A DNA stretch of 64,000 nucleotides from Shewanella sp. VB17. GTDB lineage: Bacteria > Pseudomonadota > Gammaproteobacteria > Enterobacterales > Shewanellaceae. This document shows, piece after piece, positions 45,276-54,160 of the stretch. The stretch covers positions 744,001 through 808,000 of the forward strand of contig NZ_JABRVS010000001.1 of the NCBI RefSeq assembly GCF_013248905.1, given 5' to 3'. Every line of letters begins with the position of its first letter. The stretch's first letter is position 1. The notes beneath the pieces were generated by a model that saw only the letters and a list, made by a program, of their open reading frames with translations, made no database searches and was not told the origin of the DNA. The position numbers and the translations under genes are program-made.

Positions 45276-45857
45276 CTAAGGCTGGTATTGATATAAGCGA
45301 TAGATAACTTGGCCTGCTTTTTTTTCTTTTTGTAATAACCAGTTTTCGGGTACACAAAGATCTGCGAGTTCACTTTCTGTTTCTACATAAATGTGTGCGT
45401 TGTTTTTGAGCCAGTGGTGTTGAGTGAGCAGTGTGATGGTTTTCTCGGCCAAGTTTTTTCTGAAGGGAGGGTCGATATAGACAATGTCGAAACTTTCACT
45501 AGGTTCTACTGTTAGCAGGGTTAATGTGTCTCCTTTAATGACCTCAGCCATTGTTGGATCACATTTCAGTGTATTAAGGTTTTGGGTTAATTGCTGCGCT
45601 GCGCTGGTTTGCAGTTCGAATACCTTGGCGTAGCTTGCGTATCGAGACAGAGACTCAAGACAAAGGGCACCACTGCCACCAAAGCAATCAAGCACACGAG
45701 CGCCGGCTAAATCGCCTGCTAGCCAATTGAATAAAGTCTCCCTAATACGGTCTGTGGTTGGTCGCAACCCCTCAAGATCATGGATAGGTAAACGTCTTGA
45801 TCGCCATTGTCCTGCGATGATCCTAACTTGACCTTTAGTCGGTTGGTTTTTAGCCAT
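45276..45857 (-). CDS. rsmD: 16S rRNA (guanine966-N2)-methyltransferase RsmD
   Basis: A 193-residue Rossmann methyltransferase, length as in E. coli RsmD (198). It begins with the basic segment GQVRIIAGQWRSRRLP, then RPTTDRIRETLFNWL, the SAM loop VLDCFGGSGALCLESLSR and the catalytic VYIDPPF. It methylates G966 of 16S rRNA. It is divergent from ftsY, the same order as in E. coli. Confidence 0.96.
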   Translation of the reverse strand: MAKNQPTKGQVRIIAGQWRSRRLPIHDLEGLRPTTDRIRETLFNWLAGDLAGARVLDCFGGSGALCLESLSRYASYAKVFELQTSAAQQLTQNLNTLKCDPTMAEVIKGDTLTLLTVEPSESFDIVYIDPPFRKNLAEKTITLLTQHHWLKNNAHIYVETESELADLCVPENWLLQKEKKAGQVIYRLYQYQP

Positions 45858-46045
45858 TTTAATCCTGTTAATTTAAATGTGAGCGGTTATTGAGGTTACG
45901 ATTATTGCCTGCAGTAAGAAAGTGCTAGACTGTCTGCTTTATTTTAGCGACACATTTTACCCCAAAGAGAACCGAAATGGTGCGATACTAGTGTTTAAAG
46001 CGAAAAATAGCAGGTTTTATTGCATATTTGCATCCGGGTTTTGGT

Positions 46046-46051
46046 TATAAT
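46046..46051 (+). promoter_or_regulatory. Possible -10 element for ftsY
   Basis: TATAAT, a perfect sigma-70 -10 hexamer, lies 76 bases before the ftsY start. The -35 at 17 bases upstream (CATATT) is poor, so the assignment is tentative. Confidence 0.35.
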
Positions 46052-46127
46052 ATGCCCCAAATTAGATGAATGGTTGCTTAGTAGTTTGCCATTTGAAATG
46101 AAAGTTAGTTGAGCATCGGTATTACAC

Positions 46128-47684
46128 ATGGCAAAGAAAGGTTTTTTTTCCTGGTTTAGCAAAGATAAATCGAAAGATGAAGTTAAAGTACCAGCAACAG
46201 ATGTCGTTATTGAACCCCAAGACAGTGTTGCAGGAGAAGATCATGTTGCTCTGGCAGAAAAAGCCGCTGATGCGTTAGCGCGTTTGGCTGAGCAAGCACA
46301 GGCTCAAAAAGAGGCCGAAGAAGCAGCCCTGGCTGAAAAGACCGCTGCTGATGCGTTAGCGCGTTTGGCTGAGCAAGCACAGGCTCAAAAAGAGGCCGAA
46401 GAGGCAGCTCTGGCAGAAAAAGCCGCTGCTGATGCGTTAGTGCGTTTGGCTGAGCAAGCGCAGGCTCAAAAAGAGGCCGAAGAGGCAGCTCTGGCAGAAA
46501 AAGCCGCTGCTGATGCGTTAGCGCGTTTGGCTGAGCAAGCGCAGGCTCAAAAAGAGGCCGAAGAGGCAGCTCTGGCAGAAAAAGCCGCGGCTGATGCGTT
46601 AGCGCGTTTGGCTGAGCAAGCGCAAGCTCAAAAAGAGGCCGAAGAAGTTGCGCTTACTGAGAAAGAAGCGGCTGAAGCTGTGTTATTAACTGAAGCACAA
46701 GCCGCACTAAGGGAAGAGTGGCAACCGGAGCCTCAAGCTAAGCCTATAAAAGAGGGTTTTTTTGCTCGCTTAAAACGTGGCCTTAAGCGCACTAGTGAAA
46801 ATATTGGTAGTGGCTTTATTGGGTTGTTTAGGGGCAAGCAGATTGATGAGGATCTGTTCGAAGAGTTAGAAGAGCAATTATTGATTGCTGATGTTGGGGT
46901 AGAAACCACATCCCGTTTGATTAAGAGTTTGACAGAACAAGCTAGCCGTAAACAGTTAAAAAACGGCGAAGCTTTATATGAGCTGCTGCGTGAAGAGATG
47001 CTAAAAACCCTAGAACCCGTTTCTATTCCTCTGGTACCAGAAAATACTGATGGCCCTTTTGTTATTTTAATGGTGGGTGTTAACGGTGTCGGTAAAACGA
47101 CCACTATTGGCAAGTTAGCTAAACAGTATCAGGCCGAAGGTAAATCAGTGATGTTAGCGGCGGGTGATACTTTTCGTGCTGCGGCTGTAGAGCAGTTACA
47201 AGTATGGGGACAGAGAAACGATATCCCTGTTGTCGCTCAGCATACTGGTGCAGACAGTGCTTCGGTATTGTTTGATGCCTTACAAGCGGCTCGAGCGCGT
47301 AAAGTGGATGTGTTGATTGCTGACACTGCCGGACGATTACAGAATAAATCTCATTTGATGGATGAACTTAAAAAAGTCGTTCGTGTCATGAAAAAACTGG
47401 ATGAAAATACGCCTCACGAAATAATGTTAACCTTAGATGCCAGCACTGGTCAAAATGCGATTAGCCAAGCTGAGTTATTTCAAAAAGCGGTGGGTGTCAG
47501 CGGGATCACCATCAGCAAACTTGATGGGACTGCAAAAGGTGGGGTTATTTTTGCAATAGCGGATAAGTTTTCTATTCCAATTCGCTATATTGGTGTGGGT
47601 GAGCAGATTGATGATCTTCGTACTTTTGATGCAAAAGATTTCATTGATGCCCTTTTTACTCAAGAAAATGAAGATACTAAATAG
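46128..47684 (+). CDS. ftsY: Signal recognition particle receptor FtsY
   Basis: A 518-residue SRP receptor GTPase that docks ribosome-SRP complexes at the membrane. The N-terminal A domain starts with a short basic membrane-binding stretch (MAKKGFFSWFSKDKSK) and then has five tandem Ala/Glu/Gln-rich repeats (about 42-175). The NG domain occupies about 215-518, with the P-loop GVNGVGKTT (about 316), DTFRAAAVEQL, DTAGR (about 398), SKLDGTAKGG (about 461) and the C-terminal GVGEQIDDLRTF. It is the first gene of ftsY-ftsE-ftsX, as in E. coli. Confidence 0.97.
   Translation: MAKKGFFSWFSKDKSKDEVKVPATDVVIEPQDSVAGEDHVALAEKAADALARLAEQAQAQKEAEEAALAEKTAADALARLAEQAQAQKEAEEAALAEKAAADALVRLAEQAQAQKEAEEAALAEKAAADALARLAEQAQAQKEAEEAALAEKAAADALARLAEQAQAQKEAEEVALTEKEAAEAVLLTEAQAALREEWQPEPQAKPIKEGFFARLKRGLKRTSENIGSGFIGLFRGKQIDEDLFEELEEQLLIADVGVETTSRLIKSLTEQASRKQLKNGEALYELLREEMLKTLEPVSIPLVPENTDGPFVILMVGVNGVGKTTTIGKLAKQYQAEGKSVMLAAGDTFRAAAVEQLQVWGQRNDIPVVAQHTGADSASVLFDALQAARARKVDVLIADTAGRLQNKSHLMDELKKVVRVMKKLDENTPHEIMLTLDASTGQNAISQAELFQKAVGVSGITISKLDGTAKGGVIFAIADKFSIPIRYIGVGEQIDDLRTFDAKDFIDALFTQENEDTK
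46251..46652 (+). repeat. Five tandem 81-bp repeats inside ftsY
   Basis: Units start at 46251 (78 bases, one codon shorter), 46329, 46410, 46491 and 46572, each encoding about 27 residues with DALARLAEQAQAQKEAEE. The units differ at only a few bases, mostly in the GCT/GCG, gaa/gag and agcaca/agcgca positions, so they expanded recently. Confidence 0.95.
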
Positions 47685-47721
47685 TTCAGTAAATAATCAT
47701 TACTATGGACAATAAAAATAG

Positions 47722-48417
47722 ATGATTCAATTTGAGCAAGTGAGTAAAGTTTATTCTGGTGGTCAGAAAGCTTTATCAGAGGTAACTTTTCACCTTCAGC
47801 GTGGTGAGATGGCTTTTTTAACCGGTCATTCGGGGGCCGGTAAGAGTACGTTGCTCAAATTAATCACGGTTATTGAGCGTGCTAACGCTGGGCGTGTCTT
47901 GATAAATGGGCATAACATTGCCGATTTATCTGCTAAGGATGTCCCTTATTTAAGGCGTGATATCGGGATGATTTTTCAAAATCATCACTTGTTGATGGAA
48001 AAAAGCGTCTTTGACAATGTGGCTTTACCTTTGGTGATCGAAGGTTTTTCCCATGGCGAAATTAAAAAACGAGTGCATGCAGCATTAGATATGGTTGGCT
48101 TGTATGGTAAGGAGCGTCATCATCCTATTATGTTATCGGGTGGTGAGCAGCAACGTGTCGGGATAGCCCGTGCTATTGTCAACAAACCTCCTTTATTATT
48201 GGCGGATGAGCCGACAGGTAACCTTGACCCTAAACTGTCTATGGATATTTTGCGCTTGTTTGAAACCTTTAATGACTCAGGTACCACTGTATTAATCGCC
48301 ACTCATGATCTGGGTCTAATAGCGAGAATGAAGTATCGTACTTTGACACTCAAGCAGGGACATGTATTGGGAGGGGAGGAATTACCTTCACCTCCAACGC
48401 GTTCATTTAGCGTTTAA
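47722..48417 (+). CDS. ftsE: Cell division ATP-binding protein FtsE
   Basis: A 231-residue ABC ATPase. It has Walker A GHSGAGKSTLL (about 36-46), the Q loop MIFQNHHLL, the signature LSGGEQQRVGIARA (about 139-152), Walker B LLLADEPTGNLDP and the switch His in IATHDLG. With FtsX it acts at the septal ring to activate peptidoglycan hydrolases through EnvC. It is 37 bases after ftsY and 23 before ftsX. Confidence 0.97.
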   Translation: MIQFEQVSKVYSGGQKALSEVTFHLQRGEMAFLTGHSGAGKSTLLKLITVIERANAGRVLINGHNIADLSAKDVPYLRRDIGMIFQNHHLLMEKSVFDNVALPLVIEGFSHGEIKKRVHAALDMVGLYGKERHHPIMLSGGEQQRVGIARAIVNKPPLLLADEPTGNLDPKLSMDILRLFETFNDSGTTVLIATHDLGLIARMKYRTLTLKQGHVLGGEELPSPPTRSFSV

Positions 48418-48440
48418 CTTCATTAAGGAGCATAGAAAAT

Positions 48441-49406
48441 ATGAGCAAGAAGCCTCAGTTAGTCAGAAGCAAACTGCCGCTTTCAGGTCGTATTGTGATG
48501 TTCTTTGTACGTCATATACAACACGCAATGGCGAGTATGGGAGAGCTGTGGCGTAATCCAATATCGTCTTTGATGACAATGGCAGTATTAGGGGTGAGTT
48601 TAAGCTTACCTGCTGCATTACAAGTATTAGTGAAAAATGCCGAGGCGATCACCCAATCGTGGAATAGCGCTGCTGAAATTTCATTATTTATCGATGATGC
48701 TCGCAGCGAAAGAACCATCAAGAGCTTGATTAGCCGAGTAAAGGTGTATGCAGAAGTCAGTGAGGTTAATTATATCAATCGTGACCAAGCACTGGAAGAA
48801 TTTCAGCGTTTATCTGGTTTTGGTGAGGCGATTTCATACTTAGATACGAACCCATTACCAGCCGTTGTCACTGTTACCCCAACGCTTAGATATTCCAGTC
48901 CAACGGGTGCCCGAGAGCTATTAAAAAAATTAGAGCGGGAACCAGAGGTGAGTTTTGGGCGGCTTGATATTGAGTGGCTAGAGCGACTTCAAGCCGTCGT
49001 CAGATTATTAGAGCGTACTGTACTGGCCATCGCTGTCTTGCTTGTGTTGGCTGTTGTGCTTGTGATTGGTAATACCATTCGCTTGGCCATTATGAATCGC
49101 CGCACTGAAATTGAAGTCATGAAACTCGTGGGGGCAACCGAGGCCTTTATTCAACGTCCATTTTTGTATACAGGAATTTGGTTTGGTATTATCGGTGGCA
49201 TACTTGCTTGGATTATCATTAACGTATTGGTGTTGTACTTAGACGGTGCTCTGACTGAGCTCTTAGGCCTGTATGGCAGTCAATTACAGATGCAGACGTT
49301 AACTTTGGTAGAATTAGTACAGCTTGTTTGTCTTGCTTCGTTTCTTGGCTGGCTAGGTTCTTACCTTTCTGTACGGCAACATTTAAGGGCCATTGAACCT
49401 TCGTAA
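48441..49406 (+). CDS. ftsX: Cell division membrane protein FtsX
   Basis: A 321-residue FtsX with four membrane helices: about 45-65, 193-213, 243-265 and 290-310. A periplasmic loop between the first two (about 66-190) is the EnvC-binding region. The signature EVMKLVGATEAFIQRPFL is in the cytoplasmic loop before the third helix. It is the partner of FtsE. AAGGAG precedes the ATG. Confidence 0.96.
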   Translation: MSKKPQLVRSKLPLSGRIVMFFVRHIQHAMASMGELWRNPISSLMTMAVLGVSLSLPAALQVLVKNAEAITQSWNSAAEISLFIDDARSERTIKSLISRVKVYAEVSEVNYINRDQALEEFQRLSGFGEAISYLDTNPLPAVVTVTPTLRYSSPTGARELLKKLEREPEVSFGRLDIEWLERLQAVVRLLERTVLAIAVLLVLAVVLVIGNTIRLAIMNRRTEIEVMKLVGATEAFIQRPFLYTGIWFGIIGGILAWIIINVLVLYLDGALTELLGLYGSQLQMQTLTLVELVQLVCLASFLGWLGSYLSVRQHLRAIEPS

Positions 49407-49743
49407 ATTCGGCGTTGTTATGTATTTGTTTATCTATCTTGGGCTAATGTATTTTACCTTTGTCGGTGACAGGTGAGTTTTTATGAACTAAATTTCATTT
49501 GCTTTGTCTATTGCCATAGGGACAAAATATCTCTTGAGGTTGACATAAGTTGTCTAATCTAGGATAGTTCGTGACCTTGTTCTTTTAGATTAAAGAGCTA
49601 TTTGGTCTAGGTGTTAATTTATTTTTGTAAGAAATCAGCAATCAAGGCTGTCTTACATATTATTCAATAAATTAGAACCTAAAGTAAACAGTGGTAGTTT
49701 ATTGTAATAACTATCATTTTTAGTAAAAAATGGAGGAGCATAA
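49407..49743. other. Intergenic region upstream of rpoH
   Basis: 337 bases without a gene. It separates ftsX from rpoH and should contain the rpoH promoters; one sigma-70 candidate is listed at 49540-49568. The last 100 bases are AT-rich leader ending with GGAGGAG before the start. Confidence 0.5.
49540..49568 (+). promoter_or_regulatory. Candidate sigma-70 promoter of rpoH
   Basis: TTGACA at 49540-49545 is a perfect -35; GATAGT at 49563-49568 follows after 17 bases (four of six -10 matches). A transcript from here would have a leader of about 170 bases. Confidence 0.4.
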
Positions 49744-50595
49744 ATGACTGATCAAACAATGGCACTTACGGTTCCTCACGGAAGCGGTAGCTTAGAAGCT
49801 TATGTCCACTCATCGCACAACATTTCAATGTTGAAGCCTGAGCAGGAATATGAATTGGCTAAGCGGTTGCAAGAAACGGGTGATTTACAGGCAGCGAAGC
49901 AGCTGATTATGTCTCACTTGCGTTTTGTTGTGCATGTTGCAAAAGGTTATTCAGGTTATGGTTTGCCACAAGCAGATTTAATTCAAGAAGGCAATATAGG
50001 CCTAATGAAGGCCGTTAAGCGTTTTGACCCTGATGTGGGTGTACGTCTTGTTTCATTTGCTGTCCATTGGATAAAAGCTGAAATTCATGAGTATGTGCTA
50101 AAAAACTGGCGCATCGTTAAAGTTGCAACCACGAAAGCACAGCGTAAATTATTCTTCAATCTTCGAAAATCTAAAAAGCGTCTTGGCTGGTTTAGCGATG
50201 AAGAAGTGGGCATGGTTGCTGAAAATCTTGGGGTATCAAAAGCCGATGTCACTGAGATGGAATCACGTATGGCTGCCCAAGATCCAGCATTTGATCTTGC
50301 TAGCGATAATGATGATGATCAAGACTTTTCTCCTGTTCATTATTTAGAAGATCACTCTTCAGATCTGGCTTTTCAAGTCGAGAATGACAATTTTGAGTCA
50401 AATAACCAAACCCGACTGCTGGCTGCGATAAAAACGTTAGATGAACGTAGTCAGCATATTTTACAAGAACGTTGGTTAAACGAAGATAAGACTACTTTGC
50501 AAGAGCTAGCGGCAACGTATCAAGTTTCAGCTGAGCGAATAAGGCAACTTGAAAAGAATGCCATGAACAAACTTAAAGGACGAATGGAGGCTTAA
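49744..50595 (+). CDS. rpoH: Heat-shock sigma factor RpoH (sigma-32)
   Basis: A 283-residue sigma-70-family factor, length like E. coli RpoH (284). Region 2 has DLIQEGNIGLMKAVKRFDP and VSFAVHWIKAEIHEYVLKNWR. The RpoH box, specific to this group, is QRKLFFNLRK (about 138-147). Region 4 ends ERIRQLEKNAMNKLK. It directs transcription of chaperone and protease genes. A strong ribosome site (GGAGGAG) lies upstream and an intrinsic terminator downstream. Confidence 0.98.
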   Translation: MTDQTMALTVPHGSGSLEAYVHSSHNISMLKPEQEYELAKRLQETGDLQAAKQLIMSHLRFVVHVAKGYSGYGLPQADLIQEGNIGLMKAVKRFDPDVGVRLVSFAVHWIKAEIHEYVLKNWRIVKVATTKAQRKLFFNLRKSKKRLGWFSDEEVGMVAENLGVSKADVTEMESRMAAQDPAFDLASDNDDDQDFSPVHYLEDHSSDLAFQVENDNFESNNQTRLLAAIKTLDERSQHILQERWLNEDKTTLQELAATYQVSAERIRQLEKNAMNKLKGRMEA

Positions 50596-50617
50596 TAGCA
50601 CTTCAACTTCGATAATT

Positions 50618-50642
50618 AAACCTGCTACGGCAGGTTTTTTTT
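50618..50642 (+). terminator. Intrinsic terminator after rpoH
   Basis: AAACCTGC (50618-50625) pairs with GCAGGTTT (50630-50637) around TACG, followed by five more T. A tight tetraloop hairpin with U-tract 22 bases after the rpoH stop. Confidence 0.9.
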
Positions 50643-50836
50643 GTGGTTGAAAAGGTGTTTGAAAACTTCTGCATTGATCATATATTTAATGCAATTGATA
50701 TCAATCGCTAAGTAGGGTGTTTGTTCGAATATGATCTTTAGCGAAATGAGAATGACTGCACTGTCGGTAAAATATTCTGAAGTGACTCAATTAACGCGAT
50801 GAGCGCCTTGGCATATACTCATCGTGTTAATATTAT

Positions 50837-50884
50837 CATATGTGCTGTGTCATATGTGCTGTGTCATATGTGCTGTGTCATATG
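50837..50884. repeat. Triplicated 14-base repeat
   Basis: CATATGTGCTGTGT occurs three times in perfect tandem (50837, 50851, 50865) and is followed by a partial CATATG. It lies just beyond the hemB stop. Simple slippage repeat; no function evident. Confidence 0.9.
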
Positions 50885-50908
50885 AGTTAGTCAAGCGGCG
50901 ATAGATGA

Positions 50909-51922
50909 CTAGATTTTATCCTCTTTGAGCCACTGAGCTGCGCGTTTAGCAAAGTAGGTTAATATGCCATTAGCTCCTGCACGTTTAAAGCAAAGCAATG
51001 ACTCCATGACAATCGCCTTTTCTGAGAGCCAGCCATTTTCTATCGCAGCCATATGCATAGCATACTCACCACTGACTTGATAAGCGAAGGTTGGGACAGC
51101 GAGTTCACGCTTTACTCGGGTGACGATATCAAGGTAAGGCATCCCAGGTTTAACCATGACCATGTCAGCGCCTTCTTGTATATCAAGGGCCACCTCATGC
51201 AATGCTTCATCACTGTTGGCTGGATCCATTTGATAACTGTGCTTATTACCGCCTTTGAGGTTACTTGCAGAGCCGACAGCATCACGGAATGGGCCATAGT
51301 AATTAGATGAGTATTTAGCAGAATAAGCCATGATCTGAGTGTTAACGTAGCCTGCTTTCTCTAATGCCTGACGGATAGCGCCAATACGTCCATCCATCAT
51401 ATCTGAAGGAGCGATGATATCGGCCCCAGCTTCGGCATGTGATAGCGCTTGTTTAACTAAAATGTCGGTGGTGATATCGTTAAGAATATAACCGTCGGTA
51501 TCTATAATGCCATCTTGACCATGTGTCGTGAATGGATCTAATGCTACATCGGTCATGACACCTAATTCAGGAAAAGCTGCTTTAAGTGCGCGCACTGCAC
51601 ATTGTGCTAGCGCATTTGCATTATAAGCTTCCTCAGCCAACAGTGTTTTCTTTTGTGTTGGGGTGACAGGGAAAAGAGCAATAAGTGGGATGCCTAGCTC
51701 CACTATCTCTGCTGCTTCTTTGAGAAGAAGGTCGATTGATAAGCGTTCTATACCCGGCATAGAAGCAATTTTTTCAGTTTTATTATTACCTTCTAACACA
51801 AACATAGGGTAGATAAGATCATTGGCAGAAAGTTGATTTTCAGCCATTAACCGACGACTAAAGTCATGTTTACGCATGCGGCGCATTCTGCGTTGTGGGA
51901 AGGCACTGGTAATAATATTCAC
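50909..51922 (-). CDS. hemB: Delta-aminolevulinic acid dehydratase (porphobilinogen synthase)
   Basis: A 337-residue HemB that condenses two 5-aminolevulinate molecules to porphobilinogen. The catalytic lysines are K203 (YSAKYSS) and K258 (VMVKPGMPY). The metal region reads DVALDPFTTHGQDG (126-138), with Asp where zinc-type enzymes have Cys, so it belongs to the Mg2+-dependent, zinc-independent class known from Pseudomonas aeruginosa. The start is GTG with AGGA upstream. It is downstream of and co-directional with the tat cluster. Confidence 0.96.
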   Translation of the reverse strand: MNIITSAFPQRRMRRMRKHDFSRRLMAENQLSANDLIYPMFVLEGNNKTEKIASMPGIERLSIDLLLKEAAEIVELGIPLIALFPVTPTQKKTLLAEEAYNANALAQCAVRALKAAFPELGVMTDVALDPFTTHGQDGIIDTDGYILNDITTDILVKQALSHAEAGADIIAPSDMMDGRIGAIRQALEKAGYVNTQIMAYSAKYSSNYYGPFRDAVGSASNLKGGNKHSYQMDPANSDEALHEVALDIQEGADMVMVKPGMPYLDIVTRVKRELAVPTFAYQVSGEYAMHMAAIENGWLSEKAIVMESLLCFKRAGANGILTYFAKRAAQWLKEDKI

Positions 51923-52004
51923 ATTCGATTCCTAGCTATATGTTTATATGTTCTTTAGTAAGAGGGTGGCCGATACTTATTCTGAAAATGTGACTTTCCA
52001 TGAC

Positions 52005-52793
52005 TCATAATCTAAAAAAATCGAGACTATTTTGATAAGTCTTCGCTGCAAAAATAGCAGGATCTTGACCTCTGAGCGTGGCAATATATTGCGCAATGTA
52101 GGGTAGATATTGAGGTTCATTTTTACTGGATTTAGGTTTGGGTCTCATGCTTCTTGGGAGTAAATAAGGACTGTCTGTTTCAATCAATATACGATCGTCA
52201 GGGATATCACTAACAAGTCCTGCTAGTTCTAATCCTCTACGTTCATCACATACCCAGCCAGTGATGCCTAAATAGAGATCAAGAGCGAGATACGCCTCCA
52301 TACTTTTTCTATTGCCAGTGAAACAATGCAGGAGGGCTGCACATAGTGAACTACGATATTCTGTCATAATAGCGAGAAAATCATCATGGGCATCTCGTTC
52401 ATGCATAAGCACTGGAAGTTGTAGCTCTACTGCTAAACGAAGTTGAGCTTCAAAAGCCTCTCTTTGTTTCTTACGTGGAGAAAAATCACGATTATAATCG
52501 AGACCACATTCGCCAATAGCGACAACTTTTGGTGATCTAGCGAGCTCTCTTAGTGTATTAGTGCTGCTATCATTCCATTCGCTGGCATGATGTGGGTGTG
52601 TTCCTGCGGTGCAATATAAATGTTGGGGATTGGCTAGGCTGCAGGTGATCGCGTGTTCGCTTTCAGGTAAATTACTGCCTATTACAATAAGCGGTGAGAC
52701 CCCTTTGTCCACTGCTCGTTGAATGATGTCATGGGTATTTTTTCCCAAAGAGCTGTTAATAAGATTAACAGCTATATCTATATACTTAGGCAT
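52005..52793 (-). CDS. tatD: TatD family metal-dependent hydrolase
   Basis: A 262-residue TatD-type TIM-barrel nuclease. Metal-binding signatures are the N-terminal IDIAVNL (the second His of the usual HxH replaced by Asn), the AGTHPHHA segment, IGECGLDYNRDFSP, PVLMHERDAHDD, LLHCFTGN and ETDSPYL. TatD has 3'-5' exonuclease activity and is not needed for Tat export, but is often encoded with tatABC, as here. The start shares one base with the stop of the preceding gene. Confidence 0.92.
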   Translation of the reverse strand: MPKYIDIAVNLINSSLGKNTHDIIQRAVDKGVSPLIVIGSNLPESEHAITCSLANPQHLYCTAGTHPHHASEWNDSSTNTLRELARSPKVVAIGECGLDYNRDFSPRKKQREAFEAQLRLAVELQLPVLMHERDAHDDFLAIMTEYRSSLCAALLHCFTGNRKSMEAYLALDLYLGITGWVCDERRGLELAGLVSDIPDDRILIETDSPYLLPRSMRPKPKSSKNEPQYLPYIAQYIATLRGQDPAIFAAKTYQNSLDFFRL

Positions 52794-53290
52794 TATTGCA
52801 GGCGTTTAACACGTATCGTGGTGTTACGTTCATCTGAGCCTAAAATAAAGGACCCCAGTGCTGCTTTTTTGATAAATACTGTTTGTTCTGGCGCTATTTT
52901 ATAATTGCGTCCGTCGGTTTGTTTCCAAATTTGACCGTTGCTAAATTTTATTTTAAGCGCTCCGTATTGATCTTTAGTTAGCGAGGTTATGTCTAAATAG
53001 ATTTTTTCGATGGTGTCTATTTCAGTTTTTTTGGGCTGACCAAATTCATTTTCGATGTTACTTGAAAAAGTAACCGGATGCTGTTGCTTGACGGTAGATG
53101 TTTCGATAACAGCGCTGGTTGCCAATGTTGTGATATCTGTCGTGTTACTTTTTTTTGCGAGTGCATCGTAACAGATAAGCCTATCTAACTTATCAGTATT
53201 TTTGGCACAAACTGATATTTCTTGTTCTATGCCTGCAGTGGCGTTTGCCGATGCCAAGATGGCTGCTGCAGTGATCCAATGTAAACGCAT
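52793..53290 (-). CDS. Hypothetical exported protein in the tat cluster
   Basis: A 165-residue protein with a signal peptide (1-19, cleavage after ATA). After it comes VCAKNTDKLDRLICYDALAKK, a pair of cysteines spaced as in small periplasmic proteins such as VasI-like N-termini. A Thr/Ser-rich linker (about 50-90) leads to a C-terminal beta-rich segment (IKFSNGQIWKQTDGRNYKI, 110-165). No enzyme motif is visible and I cannot assign a function. It is coupled to tatD (1-base overlap) and 102 bases after tatC. Confidence 0.8.
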   Translation of the reverse strand: MRLHWITAAAILASANATAGIEQEISVCAKNTDKLDRLICYDALAKKSNTTDITTLATSAVIETSTVKQQHPVTFSSNIENEFGQPKKTEIDTIEKIYLDITSLTKDQYGALKIKFSNGQIWKQTDGRNYKIAPEQTVFIKKAALGSFILGSDERNTTIRVKRLQ

Positions 53291-53392
53291 TAATCTTTCC
53301 CTTTATTAGTGATTCTATTGAAGCTCTGAAACGAACATTATTGACTATGCGATCATCACGTGAGCATGCCAGAATAACCTATGATCTTCAGG

Positions 53393-54157
53393 TTATTTAG
53401 CTGCTTGATCTGGTTCATCCTGCTGGTCTTGCTCATCTTCGTCATCTTTTTTACTGTAGAAACGCGCTGCGATCAATCCCCCTTCAAATAATATCAACAT
53501 AGGGACTGCTAACATGGTTTGAGAAATAATATCTGGTGGGGTTAACAGCATACCGATAACAAAAGCACCAACAATAATATATGGACGTTTTGATTTTAAG
53601 TCTTCAGGGGTCGTGACACCAGCCCAGCAGAGTATAACGACAGCAATTGGAATTTCAAAGGCCAGACCAAAAGCAAAAAACAGCTTAAGAATGAAGCTTA
53701 AATAACTGCTAATGTCAGTGGCAACCTGTACACCTTCTGGCGCAACGCTGGTAAAAAAACCAAATACCACAGGAAAGACGACATAGTAAGCAAAAGCGAT
53801 GCCTAAATAAAAAAGAAATGTACTACTGGTGAGCAATGGCACCATAAGTCGTTTTTCATGTTTGTATAATCCTGGCGCGATAAATGACCAAATTTGAAAT
53901 AGAACGTATGGTATCGCAATAAAAAAAGCTAAGACAAGTGTGAGTTTAAAGGGAGCGAAAAATGGTGCTGAAACATCAGTTGCAATCATACTGCTTGCTT
54001 CAGGTAGTACATCCATTAACGGGCGAGCCAGATAATGGTAAATATCATTTGACCAGTAAGCCATACAGGCAAAAATCAATATCACGCTGCCGATAGCGTG
54101 AAGTAATCGAGTTCTTAGTTCAAGCAAATGACTAATAAGAGGCTGCTGTGGAGACAT
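53393..54157 (-). CDS. tatC: Sec-independent translocase subunit TatC
   Basis: A 254-residue, six-helix TatC that with TatB forms the receptor for twin-arginine signal peptides. The N-terminal PLISHLLELRTRLL and the first periplasmic loop with FAPFKLTLVLAFF are signature regions; FGLAFEIPIAVVIL contains the conserved Glu. The acidic C-terminal tail (DDEDEQDQQDEPD) is cytoplasmic. It is 3 bases after tatB. Confidence 0.97.
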   Translation of the reverse strand: MSPQQPLISHLLELRTRLLHAIGSVILIFACMAYWSNDIYHYLARPLMDVLPEASSMIATDVSAPFFAPFKLTLVLAFFIAIPYVLFQIWSFIAPGLYKHEKRLMVPLLTSSTFLFYLGIAFAYYVVFPVVFGFFTSVAPEGVQVATDISSYLSFILKLFFAFGLAFEIPIAVVILCWAGVTTPEDLKSKRPYIIVGAFVIGMLLTPPDIISQTMLAVPMLILFEGGLIAARFYSKKDDEDEQDQQDEPDQAAK

Positions 54158-54160
54158 GGA

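Larger units (their letters stand above)
50596..50908. other. Intergenic region between convergent rpoH and hemB
   Basis: 313 bases with no gene. It contains the rpoH terminator (50618-50642) and a triplicated 14-base repeat (50837-50884). Confidence 0.6.

Noticed and set aside
53373..53397. AATAACCT/AGGTTATT hairpin at the end of tatC
   Set aside because: It overlaps the stop codon and lacks a U-tract on the transcribed strand, so I did not call a terminator.
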